The notes: generated from the letters alone by a model not told the origin. Positions 34,303-43,374 are shown, counted from the stretch's first letter. The stretch: 64,000 nt of DNA from Streptomyces sp. NRRL S-646 (GCF_000720765.1 NZ_JODC01000008.1:434001-498000); one strand, 5' to 3'. Translations and numbers: made by a program.

Positions 34303-35646
34303 ATGAGCCGAACACCGTTGCGCGCCGCCGTCGTCGGCACCGGCCACCGCGCCCAGACCTTCGTCCGGGGACTCGCCGCCCGCCCCGCCCACCGCGTGTC
34401 AGCCCTGTGCGACCCGAGCCCGACGCGGATGGCCTTCCACAACCGGGCGCTGGCCGCCGCCGGGGAGCCCGCAGCCACCGAGTGGGAACCGGACCGCTTC
34501 ACCGACATGCTCGCCAAGGAGGCCATCGACGAGGTCGTCGTCACCACCGTCGACGCCGCACACGACCGCTACATCGTGCCGGCACTGCAGGCGGGCTGCC
34601 GCGTCGTCACCGAGAAACCGATGACCGTCGACGCGGAGCGCTGCGCGCGCATCCTCGACGCGGTGCAGGCGACCGGCAACCCCCTCACCGTCGCCTTCAA
34701 CTACCGCTTCAACCCGGTGCACGAGAAGGTGCGCGCCCTGCTCGCCGACGGTGCGATCGGCGAGATCCTCTCCGTCCACTTCGAGTGGGTTCTCGACGTA
34801 CGGCACGGCGCCGACTACTTCCGCCGCTGGCACCGCGAGAAACGGAGCAGCGGCGGCCTGATGGTGCACAAGTCGAGTCACCACTTCGACCTGGTCAACT
34901 GGTGGCTCGCCGACGAGCCGCACGAGGTCTTCGGCTACGGCCGCCTCGGTTTCTACGGCCCCGAGGCGGGCGAACGCCACGGACTGCGCCGGGACTACGA
35001 CCGCGCCCACGGCGCCGCCCCGGCCGCCGGCGACCCCTTCGCGCTGGACCTGTCCGGCAACGACACCCTGCGCGCCCTGTATCTGGACGCAGAAGGGGAC
35101 GACGGGTACATCCGCGACCGCAACGTCTTCGGCGCCCCGGTCACCATCGAGGACGACATGGCGGTCCTCGTCCGCTACGCGCGCGGGGCGACGATGACGT
35201 ACCACCTCACCGCCTACTCGCCGTGGGAGGGCTACCGCGTCATGTTCAACGGCAGCGCCGGCCGTCTCGAGCTGGAGGTCGAGGAGAGCCGCTGGGCGCA
35301 GCCCCGGACCCCGGTGGCCTCGGACAGCGGCGCGCTGCACGGAGACACCGCCGCCGAGCACGCGGGCGGTGCACGGCTCACCTGGCGCCCGCTGTGGCGG
35401 CCGCCGGTCGAGGTGCCGCTCGCCACCGCCCACGAGGCTCACGGCGGGGGCGATCCCCGTATGCTCGACGCGCTCTTCGGCCCCGTGGACCCCGGTGCGC
35501 CGGATCAGGGCGCGGCAGCGCATCCCACGGCCACCCAGCGCGACGGCGCCCTCGCTCTGGCCGTGGGACTTGCCGCCAACCGATGCTTCGAGACGGGACG
35601 GCCCGTGGCGGTGCGGGACCTGGTCCCCGGGGTGTGGGAGAGCTGA
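34303..35646 (+). CDS. Gfo/Idh/MocA family oxidoreductase
   Basis: 447 residues. The Rossmann motif is AAVVGTGHRAQ, the cofactor-contacting E-K-P is in VVTEKPMTVD, and the substrate-side helix contains SSHHFDLVNWWL, which carries the catalytic histidine pattern of the family. It is longer than average because of insertions in the beta-sheet domain. NAD(P)-dependent oxidation or reduction of a sugar or inositol derivative is expected. Monocistronic, convergent with the DUF35 gene 7 bp away. Confidence 0.88.
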   Translation: MSRTPLRAAVVGTGHRAQTFVRGLAARPAHRVSALCDPSPTRMAFHNRALAAAGEPAATEWEPDRFTDMLAKEAIDEVVVTTVDAAHDRYIVPALQAGCRVVTEKPMTVDAERCARILDAVQATGNPLTVAFNYRFNPVHEKVRALLADGAIGEILSVHFEWVLDVRHGADYFRRWHREKRSSGGLMVHKSSHHFDLVNWWLADEPHEVFGYGRLGFYGPEAGERHGLRRDYDRAHGAAPAAGDPFALDLSGNDTLRALYLDAEGDDGYIRDRNVFGAPVTIEDDMAVLVRYARGATMTYHLTAYSPWEGYRVMFNGSAGRLELEVEESRWAQPRTPVASDSGALHGDTAAEHAGGARLTWRPLWRPPVEVPLATAHEAHGGGDPRMLDALFGPVDPGAPDQGAAAHPTATQRDGALALAVGLAANRCFETGRPVAVRDLVPGVWES

Positions 35647-35653
35647 GGGGGCG

Positions 35654-36067
35654 TCAGGACCAGGCGCGGTAGGGCTCGTCGACCAGCTGGAAGACCGGCT
35701 CGCCGCGGACCGGGTCCTTGGCCGTCGACAGCCGGACCCGGTCACCGCTGTGGATGCCGATCAGCGGTCCCATGACCCTGCCGCGCACGACGAATCCCTC
35801 GGCCATCTCCACGAGCGACACATTCCGCGCGGCGGGGGTGTTGCGGTGCACGATCGTCGCATGGCGGACCGTGCCCACGCCCTCGCTGCGCTCCGTCCGC
35901 AGGTCGCCGCCCTGGCAGACCGGACACAGCAGCCGGTGGTACATGGCGGTGCCGCACCAGGTGCAGCGCTGGAAGAGGATGGTGTCCGCATCGGGCGTCC
36001 CGGGATCGAGCACGCCTGCCGCGGAGCCGGCTGCCTGACGAGCAACGTTTCCTGAGTGGTGGTACAC
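35654..36067 (-). CDS. DUF35 Zn-ribbon/OB-fold protein
   Basis: 137 residues with an N-terminal rubredoxin-like zinc ribbon (C-x2-C in CTWCG and C-x2-C in CPVCQG) and a C-terminal OB-fold (VGTVRHATIVHR, GFVVRGRVMG). DUF35 proteins usually pair with thiolases, HMG-CoA synthase-like or MaoC enzymes in acyl-CoA metabolism; none is next door. Start uncertain: GTG 36067 has a GGGAG site at a good distance, while a TTG at 36076 is in frame but too close to it. Two TetR-type palindromes lie upstream. Confidence 0.75.
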   Translation of the reverse strand: MYHHSGNVARQAAGSAAGVLDPGTPDADTILFQRCTWCGTAMYHRLLCPVCQGGDLRTERSEGVGTVRHATIVHRNTPAARNVSLVEMAEGFVVRGRVMGPLIGIHSGDRVRLSTAKDPVRGEPVFQLVDEPYRAWS

Positions 36068-36167
36068 GCTGGTCAACTCCCTGCGCTCGGCCCGGAATCC
36101 CGCGTGCGCGGGTCAACCGTGCACGCACGTGCCCGGCTCACCGTGCCACCGTGCACGCGACCAATGT

Positions 36168-36204
36168 ATGGCACTCAGTGCCATGCGTAAAGGCACTCGG
36201 TACC
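36168..36204. promoter_or_regulatory. Paired TetR operators upstream of DUF35 gene
   Basis: Perfect 17-bp palindrome ATGGCACTCAGTGCCAT (36168-36184) and a weaker related site GGCACTCGGTACC (36192-36204), centres 22 bp apart. The same paired arrangement recurs before the TetR gene (36969-37009). The first is the best match and probably the high-affinity site. Confidence 0.75.
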
Positions 36205-36233
36205 CTCAATTTTCCTGACCACGGACCGCCGGG

Positions 36234-36938
36234 TCAGGCCCGTCCGAACGCGGACTCGATCTCCTGGACGACCCGCCACAAAGGGGCGTCGCGGCGGGAG
36301 ACGACGACCACCACGTCCTCGGGCTCAGTGCCGCCGCGGTGCACGGGGGGAGCCGTACCGAAGGCGGACCGGACGTACCCCAGTGCGTGGTCCACCGCGG
36401 CGTCGGAGTCGCCCTTCCCGTCCGAGCGCAGCCAGGACCGCAGCGCGTTGTTGTGCGCCGCCACCACGGCGGCCGCGATCACGTCCGCCTGCAGGGTCCC
36501 GTCGCGCCGGCCGGCGAAACGGGCGCGCAGGTACTCCGCGAGGGCGCGTTCGTAGCGCCACACCACGGACAGTTCGTACGCCCGCAGCCCCGGCACCTTC
36601 TTGGTGAGGCGGTAGCGCTGCACGGAGAAGGTCGGGTTCTCGGCGTACATCCGCAGCACGAGCCGGGCCGCCTCACACACCCGCTGCACGGGTTCGTCCT
36701 CGTCGCCGCTGTCGGCGAGGAAGGCCGTCATGTCGGCCAGACACCGCTCGTGGTCGGGGAAGACCACGTCCTCCTTGGAGGGGAAGTAACGGAAGAACGA
36801 CCGCCGTCCGACACCGGCGAGCGCCACGATGTCGTCGACCGTCGTCTGCTCGTAACCCCGCTCCAGGAACAGCTGGAACGCGGCCGCCACCAAGGCGTCC
36901 CGCATCGGTGGCTTCACGGCCGCCGCCTCCGTCGTCAT
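36234..36938 (-). CDS. TetR family regulator
   Basis: 234 residues. The N-terminal helix-turn-helix reads AFQLFLERGYEQTTVDDIVALAGVGRRSFFRYFPSKEDVVF (about 20-60), typical TetR. The C-terminal ligand domain is long and ends with basic and acidic patches. Palindromes matching one motif are found before its own gene and before the DUF35 gene, so autoregulation and control of DUF35 are likely. It lies downstream of, and on the same strand as, the polysaccharide lyase gene. Confidence 0.92.
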   Translation of the reverse strand: MTTEAAAVKPPMRDALVAAAFQLFLERGYEQTTVDDIVALAGVGRRSFFRYFPSKEDVVFPDHERCLADMTAFLADSGDEDEPVQRVCEAARLVLRMYAENPTFSVQRYRLTKKVPGLRAYELSVVWRYERALAEYLRARFAGRRDGTLQADVIAAAVVAAHNNALRSWLRSDGKGDSDAAVDHALGYVRSAFGTAPPVHRGGTEPEDVVVVVSRRDAPLWRVVQEIESAFGRA

Positions 36939-36968
36939 GTACGGGAACGTAGCATCGCAGCGGCCATC

Positions 36969-37009
36969 ATGGCACTCAGTGCACTCCAGGCAGGGAACTC
37001 AGTGCTTCC
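36969..37009. promoter_or_regulatory. Paired TetR operators upstream of TetR gene
   Basis: ATGGCACTCAGTGCACT (36969-36985) and GGAACTCAGTGCTTCC (36994-37009) share the ACTCAGTGC core of the perfect palindrome at 36168. Centres are 23 bp apart, close to two helical turns. They lie 31-71 bp before the TetR start codon and just after the end of the polysaccharide lyase gene. Confidence 0.72.
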
Positions 37010-37026
37010 GCGTCGGCCGGAGCTCC

Positions 37027-39441
37027 TCACCCCAGCGTGACGGTGATCTTCTGTGTGACGCCCGCCGTCGTGCTCAGGTCGCCGAAGGCGAGCTGCAACG
37101 AGGAACCCGTCGTCGCCGAGGTCACGGTGGGCGGCTGCGAGGTCACCGCGGAGACCGGCCGGTTCCAGGTGAGCGTCAGGCTCGTCTGCAGTCGCGTCGG
37201 ATCGCTGACGCAGATCACCGCCGTGCCGTCGTTGCGCTCGGTGATCGTCACGCAGCACGGACCGTTCGCGACGAGCGCTCCGGTCGTGCCGCCGGACCAG
37301 AAGTTGACGCCGGTGAAGCCGAGCGTGGGCACGCTGATGCCCTGTTGGCCGTCGGTATTGGCGAGGACGGTCAGCCAGGTCGTGTCGGCCGCCCGTGCCG
37401 CGGTCTGCGCGGCACTCGCACCGGGCAGGAGGACGTAGGCGTACACCGCGTTCACCGGGTCTGTGCCGTGGTCGATGTACATCGTCAGGTACTTGCGGTT
37501 CACGACGGCCGTCGAACCGCCCTTGTTGATCGAGCTCCAGGTACCGTCCCGCGCGTCGCGCAGCGCCTGCACCGACGCCCCGCCGGGAAACACATAGCCC
37601 CCGTGACCGCCGATGTGCGCCCATCCGGCGCCGGTGAGCGTCTCCGACCAGGGATAGATCGCAGGCTTGGCGGTGCCGTCCACGGTGAAGGGCGCGTCCC
37701 CGGTCGGGCCGAGGTTGCGGTTCTCCACCGTCGACTCCACGGCCGTCCCGTCGCTGCACGAGATGCCGGCACCGAGGCAGACGACCGCGTCGTCCAGGCA
37801 GAACCACGCCTTCTTCGCCGTCAGCGTGGACTGCAGGCCCTTGAGCTGCTGGCCGATCGCCGCCCGCTGCCCGTCCGTCGCCCCGCCCACCCAGTCGACG
37901 TCCGGCACCGAGGCGCCCCAGTCACCGCCCGCCGCGTCCGCGAGGACCTTGCGCGAGGCCGTGATGCCGGGCAGTCGGTAGGGGTCGACGGTGGGCCAGA
38001 AGGCGTCGCTGTACTGGCCGTTGGCGAAGGTGTCGCCCCACCAGTAGAGCATTCCGGCACCGGTGTGCCAGCCGTGCAGGTTCTCGCCGGCGCCGGTCTC
38101 GTAGTAGGTGATCCGCCGGTCGGCCATGCTGAGCGAGGCGGCCCAGCCGGGGCGGCGGTGCGTGGCCCGCGCCATGCTGGTGAACAGCCGGTGCCCGGTC
38201 GGCTCGGCGATCGCGGTGACCGAGGTGTCGTCCAGCACCGCCTTGAGAAGGGCCAGGCCGGGGAGGCTGATCAGGCGGTCGTCCATCGGCGGACTGTAGT
38301 AGTCCCGTTGCAGCCAGCCCTTCACCAGGGCGCGCCAGCGGGCGTTCTCCGTCGCACTCGCCCCCTGTCCGAGGAGCACGATCGCGGCGAGGACCGGATG
38401 GCCGCGGAGGTGATCGTCCTGCTGGATCGTGCCGGTCGCGGACAGACCCCGGCTGATCGCCCGGCCCGACACGCAGTCCATCACCAGGCCGTTGTAGAGG
38501 AACGGCGCCCACGCGTGCTCCACCGCGTCGAACACGATCTGCCGGTTGGCGTCGGTGATCTCCCAGCTGGAGGCGGTGAGCAGCGCGAACAGCATCCCGA
38601 GCCCGCGCAGCAGCACCGCCCCGTAGGTTCCGGTGTAGGGCACGGTGGTGTGCTGGATGAACGACCCGTCGGTGTAGAGGCCGTCGCCGCTGGTCACGTA
38701 CGGGAGGACGGGGGAGAGCGCGTCCCGCGCCAGCGCGATCTTGGCTGCGTTCACGCCGACCGCCCCGCGCACCGCGAGCACCCGGCACAGGTCGACCCGG
38801 TTGGCGCCGGTGCTGTTGCCGCTGTAGTCGGCCACCGCGGAGTCGGGCACGAAGTGGTCGACCGCGGTCAGATAGCCCGTCAGCTGCGCCGCCGAAAGCT
38901 CCTCGTACATCAGCACGCAGATGTCGAGCAGGGACTGAGGGGCGCCGATCTGCCAGTTGTACCAGTTGCCGTAGAAGGTCTGGGCGTCGTTGTAGACGTC
39001 GTCGTGGAGATGGTCGAGGCCGGTGAGGATCGTGTCCCGCAGGCCCGTGTCGCCGGTGAGCCCCGTGCCCTGCTGGCAGTACGCCTGCGCGAGTGTGTTG
39101 AGGCGGTTGTAGCTGGTGTTCATGTTGGCGGAGTAGCCGGCCGACTCCTGGTCCGTGTCCGGGTCGGGATCCGCGTAGACCAGGTCGGGCCAGAGCGAAC
39201 CGGAGGCCGGGGCCATGGTGGACTGGAACCGACGTGCCGTGGTGCCCAGTTGGGCGAGTCGGCTCCTGAAGGGTTCGGCGGTGGGACTGAATCCTTCGCC
39301 GAGGATCAGCGTCCGCCACTTCGCCCGCAGGGGCGCGAACTCGTCCACGGCCGTGGCTCTGGAAGAGGCCGGGAGGCTGAGGGCGACAGCAGTGCCGGTG
39401 CCGACGGTCAGAAAGCCGCGACGTGACCAACAAGTCGTCAT
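37027..39441 (-). CDS. Secreted polysaccharide lyase family 8 (hyaluronate/chondroitin/xanthan lyase type)
   Basis: 804 residues with a Tat-like signal peptide (SRRGFLTVG, then a hydrophobic core). The catalytic domain is an alpha/alpha toroid with NWYNWQIGAP (aromatic patch) and the family-8 catalytic residues N214 (TGANRVD), H264 (FIQHT) and Y273 (GTYGA), plus an arginine in CVSGRAISR. Beta-sandwich domains follow to the C terminus. It cleaves uronic-acid-containing polysaccharides by beta-elimination outside the cell; hyaluronan, chondroitin or xanthan cannot be separated by eye. ATG 39441 keeps the twin-arginine motif near the N terminus. Confidence 0.9.
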   Translation of the reverse strand: MTTCWSRRGFLTVGTGTAVALSLPASSRATAVDEFAPLRAKWRTLILGEGFSPTAEPFRSRLAQLGTTARRFQSTMAPASGSLWPDLVYADPDPDTDQESAGYSANMNTSYNRLNTLAQAYCQQGTGLTGDTGLRDTILTGLDHLHDDVYNDAQTFYGNWYNWQIGAPQSLLDICVLMYEELSAAQLTGYLTAVDHFVPDSAVADYSGNSTGANRVDLCRVLAVRGAVGVNAAKIALARDALSPVLPYVTSGDGLYTDGSFIQHTTVPYTGTYGAVLLRGLGMLFALLTASSWEITDANRQIVFDAVEHAWAPFLYNGLVMDCVSGRAISRGLSATGTIQQDDHLRGHPVLAAIVLLGQGASATENARWRALVKGWLQRDYYSPPMDDRLISLPGLALLKAVLDDTSVTAIAEPTGHRLFTSMARATHRRPGWAASLSMADRRITYYETGAGENLHGWHTGAGMLYWWGDTFANGQYSDAFWPTVDPYRLPGITASRKVLADAAGGDWGASVPDVDWVGGATDGQRAAIGQQLKGLQSTLTAKKAWFCLDDAVVCLGAGISCSDGTAVESTVENRNLGPTGDAPFTVDGTAKPAIYPWSETLTGAGWAHIGGHGGYVFPGGASVQALRDARDGTWSSINKGGSTAVVNRKYLTMYIDHGTDPVNAVYAYVLLPGASAAQTAARAADTTWLTVLANTDGQQGISVPTLGFTGVNFWSGGTTGALVANGPCCVTITERNDGTAVICVSDPTRLQTSLTLTWNRPVSAVTSQPPTVTSATTGSSLQLAFGDLSTTAGVTQKITVTLG

Positions 39442-39610
39442 GACCGGGCTTTCTAGCATGCACCGTCTCAAATGTTAGGCAAATAGGCCAAATTGGGCAT
39501 GTCGATCGTTCGCCAGATGCGGGGACCGCTGAACTCGCACGCAGGGCGGCGCGTATCACTCTCGGGGGAAGGCGGAAAGTCCCGTCACGCCGGGACGAAA
39601 GGAGAGCGCA

Positions 39611-40291
39611 GTGCCCACACCGCCCGCATCCGGGTCACCGCAGGACCGTTCGCCGCTGGAACCCATCCGGGTCCTGCGTCCGCGCCGCACCGACGCCCTG
39701 GCGGAGCTGTTCAAGGAAATGGAGCAGGGCACCGGCGCTCTCGAGCCCGTCGCCGTACCGGACCCGCGGTCCTGGGACGAGGGCGAGACACAGGAACTCC
39801 CGCCCGTGCGTACCGGCCACGGCAGCGCACCGCACGGCGGCCGTTTCGGGTTCGGGCCGGGACTGCGCCGCGCCGCCGTCACGATCGCCGTCGCCGCGGC
39901 CGCCCTCGTCGGCTTCGGCGGCGCCCTCCTGCTGCACGACAGGAACGACGCCGCCGCCGTCCAGGAGCCCAGCCCCACCGCCTCCGCCGAGCCGACCGCG
40001 ACCGCGTCCGCCGAGCCGACCGCGACTGCCTCCGCCGCGTCGGACCCCGACGGCCCGGGCACCCTCCGCGAGGGCGACAGCGGCCCTGCCGTGACCGATC
40101 TGCAGGAACGCCTGCTGCGCATCCCGGACGTCTACGCGGGCGGCTCCACCGGCGGCACCTACGACGCCACCCTCAAGGCCGCGGTGGCCCGCTTCCAGCT
40201 CTGGTACGGCATCCGGGGCGACGAGACCGGCGTCTACGGCAACGACACCCGGGTCGCACTGGAGTCCCGCACGGCCTCCGGCACCGGCTGA
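39611..40291 (+). CDS. Single-pass membrane protein with peptidoglycan-binding domain
   Basis: 226 residues starting at GTG 39611 with an AAAGGAGAG ribosome site. A cytoplasmic N-terminal part of about 85 residues is followed by one transmembrane helix (about 92-111), a Ser/Thr/Pro/Ala-rich linker encoded by a 24-bp tandem repeat, and a C-terminal peptidoglycan-binding_1 domain (REGDSGPAVTDLQERLLR ... YDATLKAAVARFQ). It probably senses or tethers to the cell wall. Cytoplasmic part has no recognised domain. Confidence 0.82.
   Translation: MPTPPASGSPQDRSPLEPIRVLRPRRTDALAELFKEMEQGTGALEPVAVPDPRSWDEGETQELPPVRTGHGSAPHGGRFGFGPGLRRAAVTIAVAAAALVGFGGALLLHDRNDAAAVQEPSPTASAEPTATASAEPTATASAASDPDGPGTLREGDSGPAVTDLQERLLRIPDVYAGGSTGGTYDATLKAAVARFQLWYGIRGDETGVYGNDTRVALESRTASGTG
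39965..40036 (+). repeat. Three 24-bp tandem repeats coding an EPTATASA linker
   Basis: Copies at 39965-39988, 39989-40012 and 40013-40036, each encoding E-P-(S/T)-(P/A)-T-A-S-A in the extracytoplasmic linker of the peptidoglycan-binding protein. In-frame length variation between strains would be expected. Confidence 0.9.
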
Positions 40292-40310
40292 CACGGCGGG
40301 ACGCCGGCGC

Positions 40311-42695
40311 CTACTGCGGATCCTCGGGCACCCGGATGTCGAGCACACAGACGTCGTCCCGGCGGTCACCTTCCAGCATTGCGGCGAGCAGCGGCGCCAG
40401 GGAGCCGGGCTCGTCGGTGTGGTGGCTGAGGACGGCCGAGGAGAGCCGCTTCAGGCCCTGGTCGAGGCCCTCCGTGGGCCGCTCGACCAGGCCGTCCGTG
40501 TAGAGGAGGACGCGGTCGCCGGGTGCGAGAGCACACTCCGCCTCCGCGAAGTCCGGCGTCGTGCTCGCGCCGATCAGGATGCCCCGGGGACGGTCGAGAT
40601 AGTGCGCCCGGCCGCCGCGCAGCAGCAGGGGCGGCGGATGGCCGGCCTGCGCCCAGACCAGACGGCGCTCGGCGGGGGAGTAGCGGGCGAGGACCATGGT
40701 CGCGGTCCCGTGGGAGTCACGGGAGTGCAGCAGCAGCGTGTTGAGCCGGGCGAGCGCTCCCGTCAGCGAGGACCCGGTGATGACCATGCCCTTGGCGGTG
40801 AAGCGGAGCTGGGCCATCGTGGCGACCGCGTCGATGCCGTGTCCGGCGACGTCGCCGACCACGAAGAGGGCGTCCCCGTCGGGCAGTTCGATGGCGCTGA
40901 ACCAGTCACCGCCGACGTGGGTGCCCGACTGGGCGGGCAGATAGGCGACTTCGACGCGCAGCCCCGCCAGGCGCACCGGGCGGGTGGGCAGGGGGAGCAG
41001 GGCGTGCTGCAGCCGGCCCGCCAGTGCCCGCTCGGCGCGCAGCACGTCGTGCTGGCTCAGGACGGCCCGCTCGCTCTCCATGAGGGCGAGCTCCGCGCTG
41101 CGCTGCGCGGTGAGGTCCTGTACGACGCCGTGCACCTCGACGGGCCTGCCGGCGGCGTCCGGCACGGCCTCGGCGACGGCCCGAAGATGCCGCAGCCCGT
41201 CCGCCGTCCTGACGCGGAACGGGACGTCGAACGGGCGGCTCCCGCCCAGGAGTTCGCCGATGGCACGGGCCAGCGCGGGCACGTCCTCGGGCAAGGCCAG
41301 GCCGGGCAGGTCGGTGAGGCGGACCGGGCCCTCGCCGGGGTCGCGGCCGAGGAGCTCGAAGACCTGCGAGGACCAGGTGGCCTCGTGCGTGACCAGATTC
41401 CAGCTCGCCCAGCCGAGGCTCCCGAGCCGTTGCACGTCCGCGAGGCGCTGCTCCTGCCGGTCCGAGGAGCCGTGCCGCACCCATGTCACGAACAGTCCCT
41501 CGCCCAGCCGGGCCGCCCGCAGCGTGTAGGTGGACAGCTCCGCGACACCGTCCACGACCTCCTGGTGCGCGAACGGCTCGCTCTCGTACGGCTCTCCGGT
41601 GGTGAGCGCGCCGTGCAGGCCCTGCCACAGCGGCTCGCCCGCCAGTGCCGGGCAGGCCTCCTGGAAGCGCCGGCCGACCAGCTCGGGCCCGGCGCCGCCG
41701 ACCACGTCGGAGGCCTGCGCGGTGGCGGCGTCGATGCGGTAGTCGTCGATCACGCCCGAGGCGCCGGGCAGCGGCGTGAGCAGCATGGCCGCGCCGGGCA
41801 GCGCCTCGAAGACGGCCTGCAGGGCCTCGGCGGCAGCGGCACCGGCACCGGCCTTCAGATCGGTGCGGAAGGCCCGCAGACGTCCGGCACACAGCCGGAC
41901 TGCGCCCTGCAGATGAGTCCGGGCGCTCGCACTGAACGGCCCGCTGCGGGTGCGCAGGATCCCGATGCACACGCTCGGTGAGGCACCGGTCGGCACGGGC
42001 AGCCAGGCGCGGGACCCCCAGCGGTCGGTCGGGCCCCCGATCAGCAGGTAACGCTTCCGGTCCGCGGCGACGTCCTCCAGCCAGCGCGGCTCGCCCGCCC
42101 GCAGGGCTTCGAGGGCGGCGACCCCGCTCAGCGGCGGGATGCGGTGCCACTGGGCGGCGAACGTGTCGTCGATGCCGGCGTGGCCGACCAGTTCCAGCCC
42201 TCCGGCGGGCAGTCGCGCATAGATCATGACCGCGTCGGCGTCCACCTGGGGCGCGAGATGCTCCAGCAGGCAGCAGGCGAGCTCCTGCGGTGTGGTGACA
42301 GGGACGAGTTCCCTGCCGAGGGCGCCGAGCGCGGCGGAACCCTCGTCCGCGGCCGCATCCCGCGAGGACGGCACGACGGACTCGGCGAGGACGGCGAGCT
42401 CCGGCTCGGGGGCGGCACCGCCCGGCGGCGCCAGGCTGCCGAGGGTGATCCAGCACTCCTCCAGCACGGTGCGGCCGCCGGTGCCGGCACGTCGCTGCAG
42501 CTCCTTCTCCGCGGCGCCGGGGGAGCAGCCGGTCAGCGCCATGACCACACCCTTGGCCTGCTCCAGGACGGCCGACATGGCCGCCAGGTGGCGTAGCCGG
42601 TCCATCTCGGCGCGCTGCCTGGCAACGATCTGGGCCAGCGCGACGGTGTCGGCGGCGGTGCGGGACTCCGTCGGCGCGGCATGCTCACTCGTCAC
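40311..42695 (-). CDS. Multi-sensor SpoIIE/PP2C-type phosphatase with ANTAR-like, GAF and PAS domains
   Basis: 794 residues from GTG 42695 (an in-frame TTG lies 18 bp earlier). Domains in order: an ANTAR-like helical segment (AVLEQAKGVVMALTGCSPGAAEKELQRRA, about 45-80), a GAF domain (about 130-275), a PAS-like region (about 290-400), a clear PAS domain (about 425-540) and a C-terminal SpoIIE phosphatase (GGDWFSAIELPDGDALFVVGDVAGHG from about 610, with metal-binding aspartates). Such proteins usually dephosphorylate anti-anti-sigma factors. No sigma-factor or anti-sigma genes are next to it. Cytoplasmic. Confidence 0.88.
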   Translation of the reverse strand: MTSEHAAPTESRTAADTVALAQIVARQRAEMDRLRHLAAMSAVLEQAKGVVMALTGCSPGAAEKELQRRAGTGGRTVLEECWITLGSLAPPGGAAPEPELAVLAESVVPSSRDAAADEGSAALGALGRELVPVTTPQELACCLLEHLAPQVDADAVMIYARLPAGGLELVGHAGIDDTFAAQWHRIPPLSGVAALEALRAGEPRWLEDVAADRKRYLLIGGPTDRWGSRAWLPVPTGASPSVCIGILRTRSGPFSASARTHLQGAVRLCAGRLRAFRTDLKAGAGAAAAEALQAVFEALPGAAMLLTPLPGASGVIDDYRIDAATAQASDVVGGAGPELVGRRFQEACPALAGEPLWQGLHGALTTGEPYESEPFAHQEVVDGVAELSTYTLRAARLGEGLFVTWVRHGSSDRQEQRLADVQRLGSLGWASWNLVTHEATWSSQVFELLGRDPGEGPVRLTDLPGLALPEDVPALARAIGELLGGSRPFDVPFRVRTADGLRHLRAVAEAVPDAAGRPVEVHGVVQDLTAQRSAELALMESERAVLSQHDVLRAERALAGRLQHALLPLPTRPVRLAGLRVEVAYLPAQSGTHVGGDWFSAIELPDGDALFVVGDVAGHGIDAVATMAQLRFTAKGMVITGSSLTGALARLNTLLLHSRDSHGTATMVLARYSPAERRLVWAQAGHPPPLLLRGGRAHYLDRPRGILIGASTTPDFAEAECALAPGDRVLLYTDGLVERPTEGLDQGLKRLSSAVLSHHTDEPGSLAPLLAAMLEGDRRDDVCVLDIRVPEDPQ

Positions 42696-42807
42696 GCGTC
42701 GAGCATCGCACAACAGGGCGGCTTCGATCGTGGTCCAGCCTGCTCGGGCTTCACTCGAAAGAAGAACAACGGGTGTGTCGAAGTGAACGTCGGCGCGCGC
42801 TCGCCCG

Positions 42808-43374
42808 TCAGTGTTCCGGCGGTGGGTACAGCCACAGCCGCAACACCCGGCTGAGCATCGGCATGACCAGGTAGGTCAGCACCGGCAGCAGCACGATGGG
42901 GAAAACGGCCGCCCGCAGCGGCAGGGGCCAGGCCGTGGTGCGGGGCGTCACCAGCCACTGGATGAGCAGCGTGAACGGATAGGCGCCGAGGAAGGTGGTC
43001 AGCAGCATCTTCCAGCGGGGCGGGGACTGTGCCGTGGTGCCCGGCAGACTGAACCAGGTCTCCATCCCGGTGGTCGACTGCCGCTCGTCGCCCACCTCCG
43101 TGGCGATCCCCTCGATCCGCGCATGCCACTCGGCCCGCTCCGCGGACTCAAGCCACCGCGCCAGACGCTGCGGATCGGACCAGCGCAGCACCGCGTGATA
43201 TCGGGGGCCGTCCTCGGGCCGCAACCAGGAGACGCCCTCATTGCCGGGGAACCGACTGGCGCAGCGGGTGATCCCACGGGTCCACTTCTCGAACTCCGCT
43301 TCCCGGCCGGGACGCACCTGCCAGGTCAGCACCGTGGTGACCGGATCGCGCCTTCGCAACTGGGTGGTGCTCAT
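42808..43374 (-). CDS. Antibiotic biosynthesis monooxygenase (ABM)-fold membrane protein
   Basis: 188 residues. An N-terminal ABM ferredoxin-like domain (VTTVLTWQVRPGREAEFEKWTRGITRCASRFPG, W/H-rich) is followed by two or three transmembrane helices (about 122-180) ending in a short basic tail. The ABM-plus-membrane layout is a known family of unknown role in bacteria. No cofactor site evident. ATG 43374. Confidence 0.78.
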   Translation of the reverse strand: MSTTQLRRRDPVTTVLTWQVRPGREAEFEKWTRGITRCASRFPGNEGVSWLRPEDGPRYHAVLRWSDPQRLARWLESAERAEWHARIEGIATEVGDERQSTTGMETWFSLPGTTAQSPPRWKMLLTTFLGAYPFTLLIQWLVTPRTTAWPLPLRAAVFPIVLLPVLTYLVMPMLSRVLRLWLYPPPEH

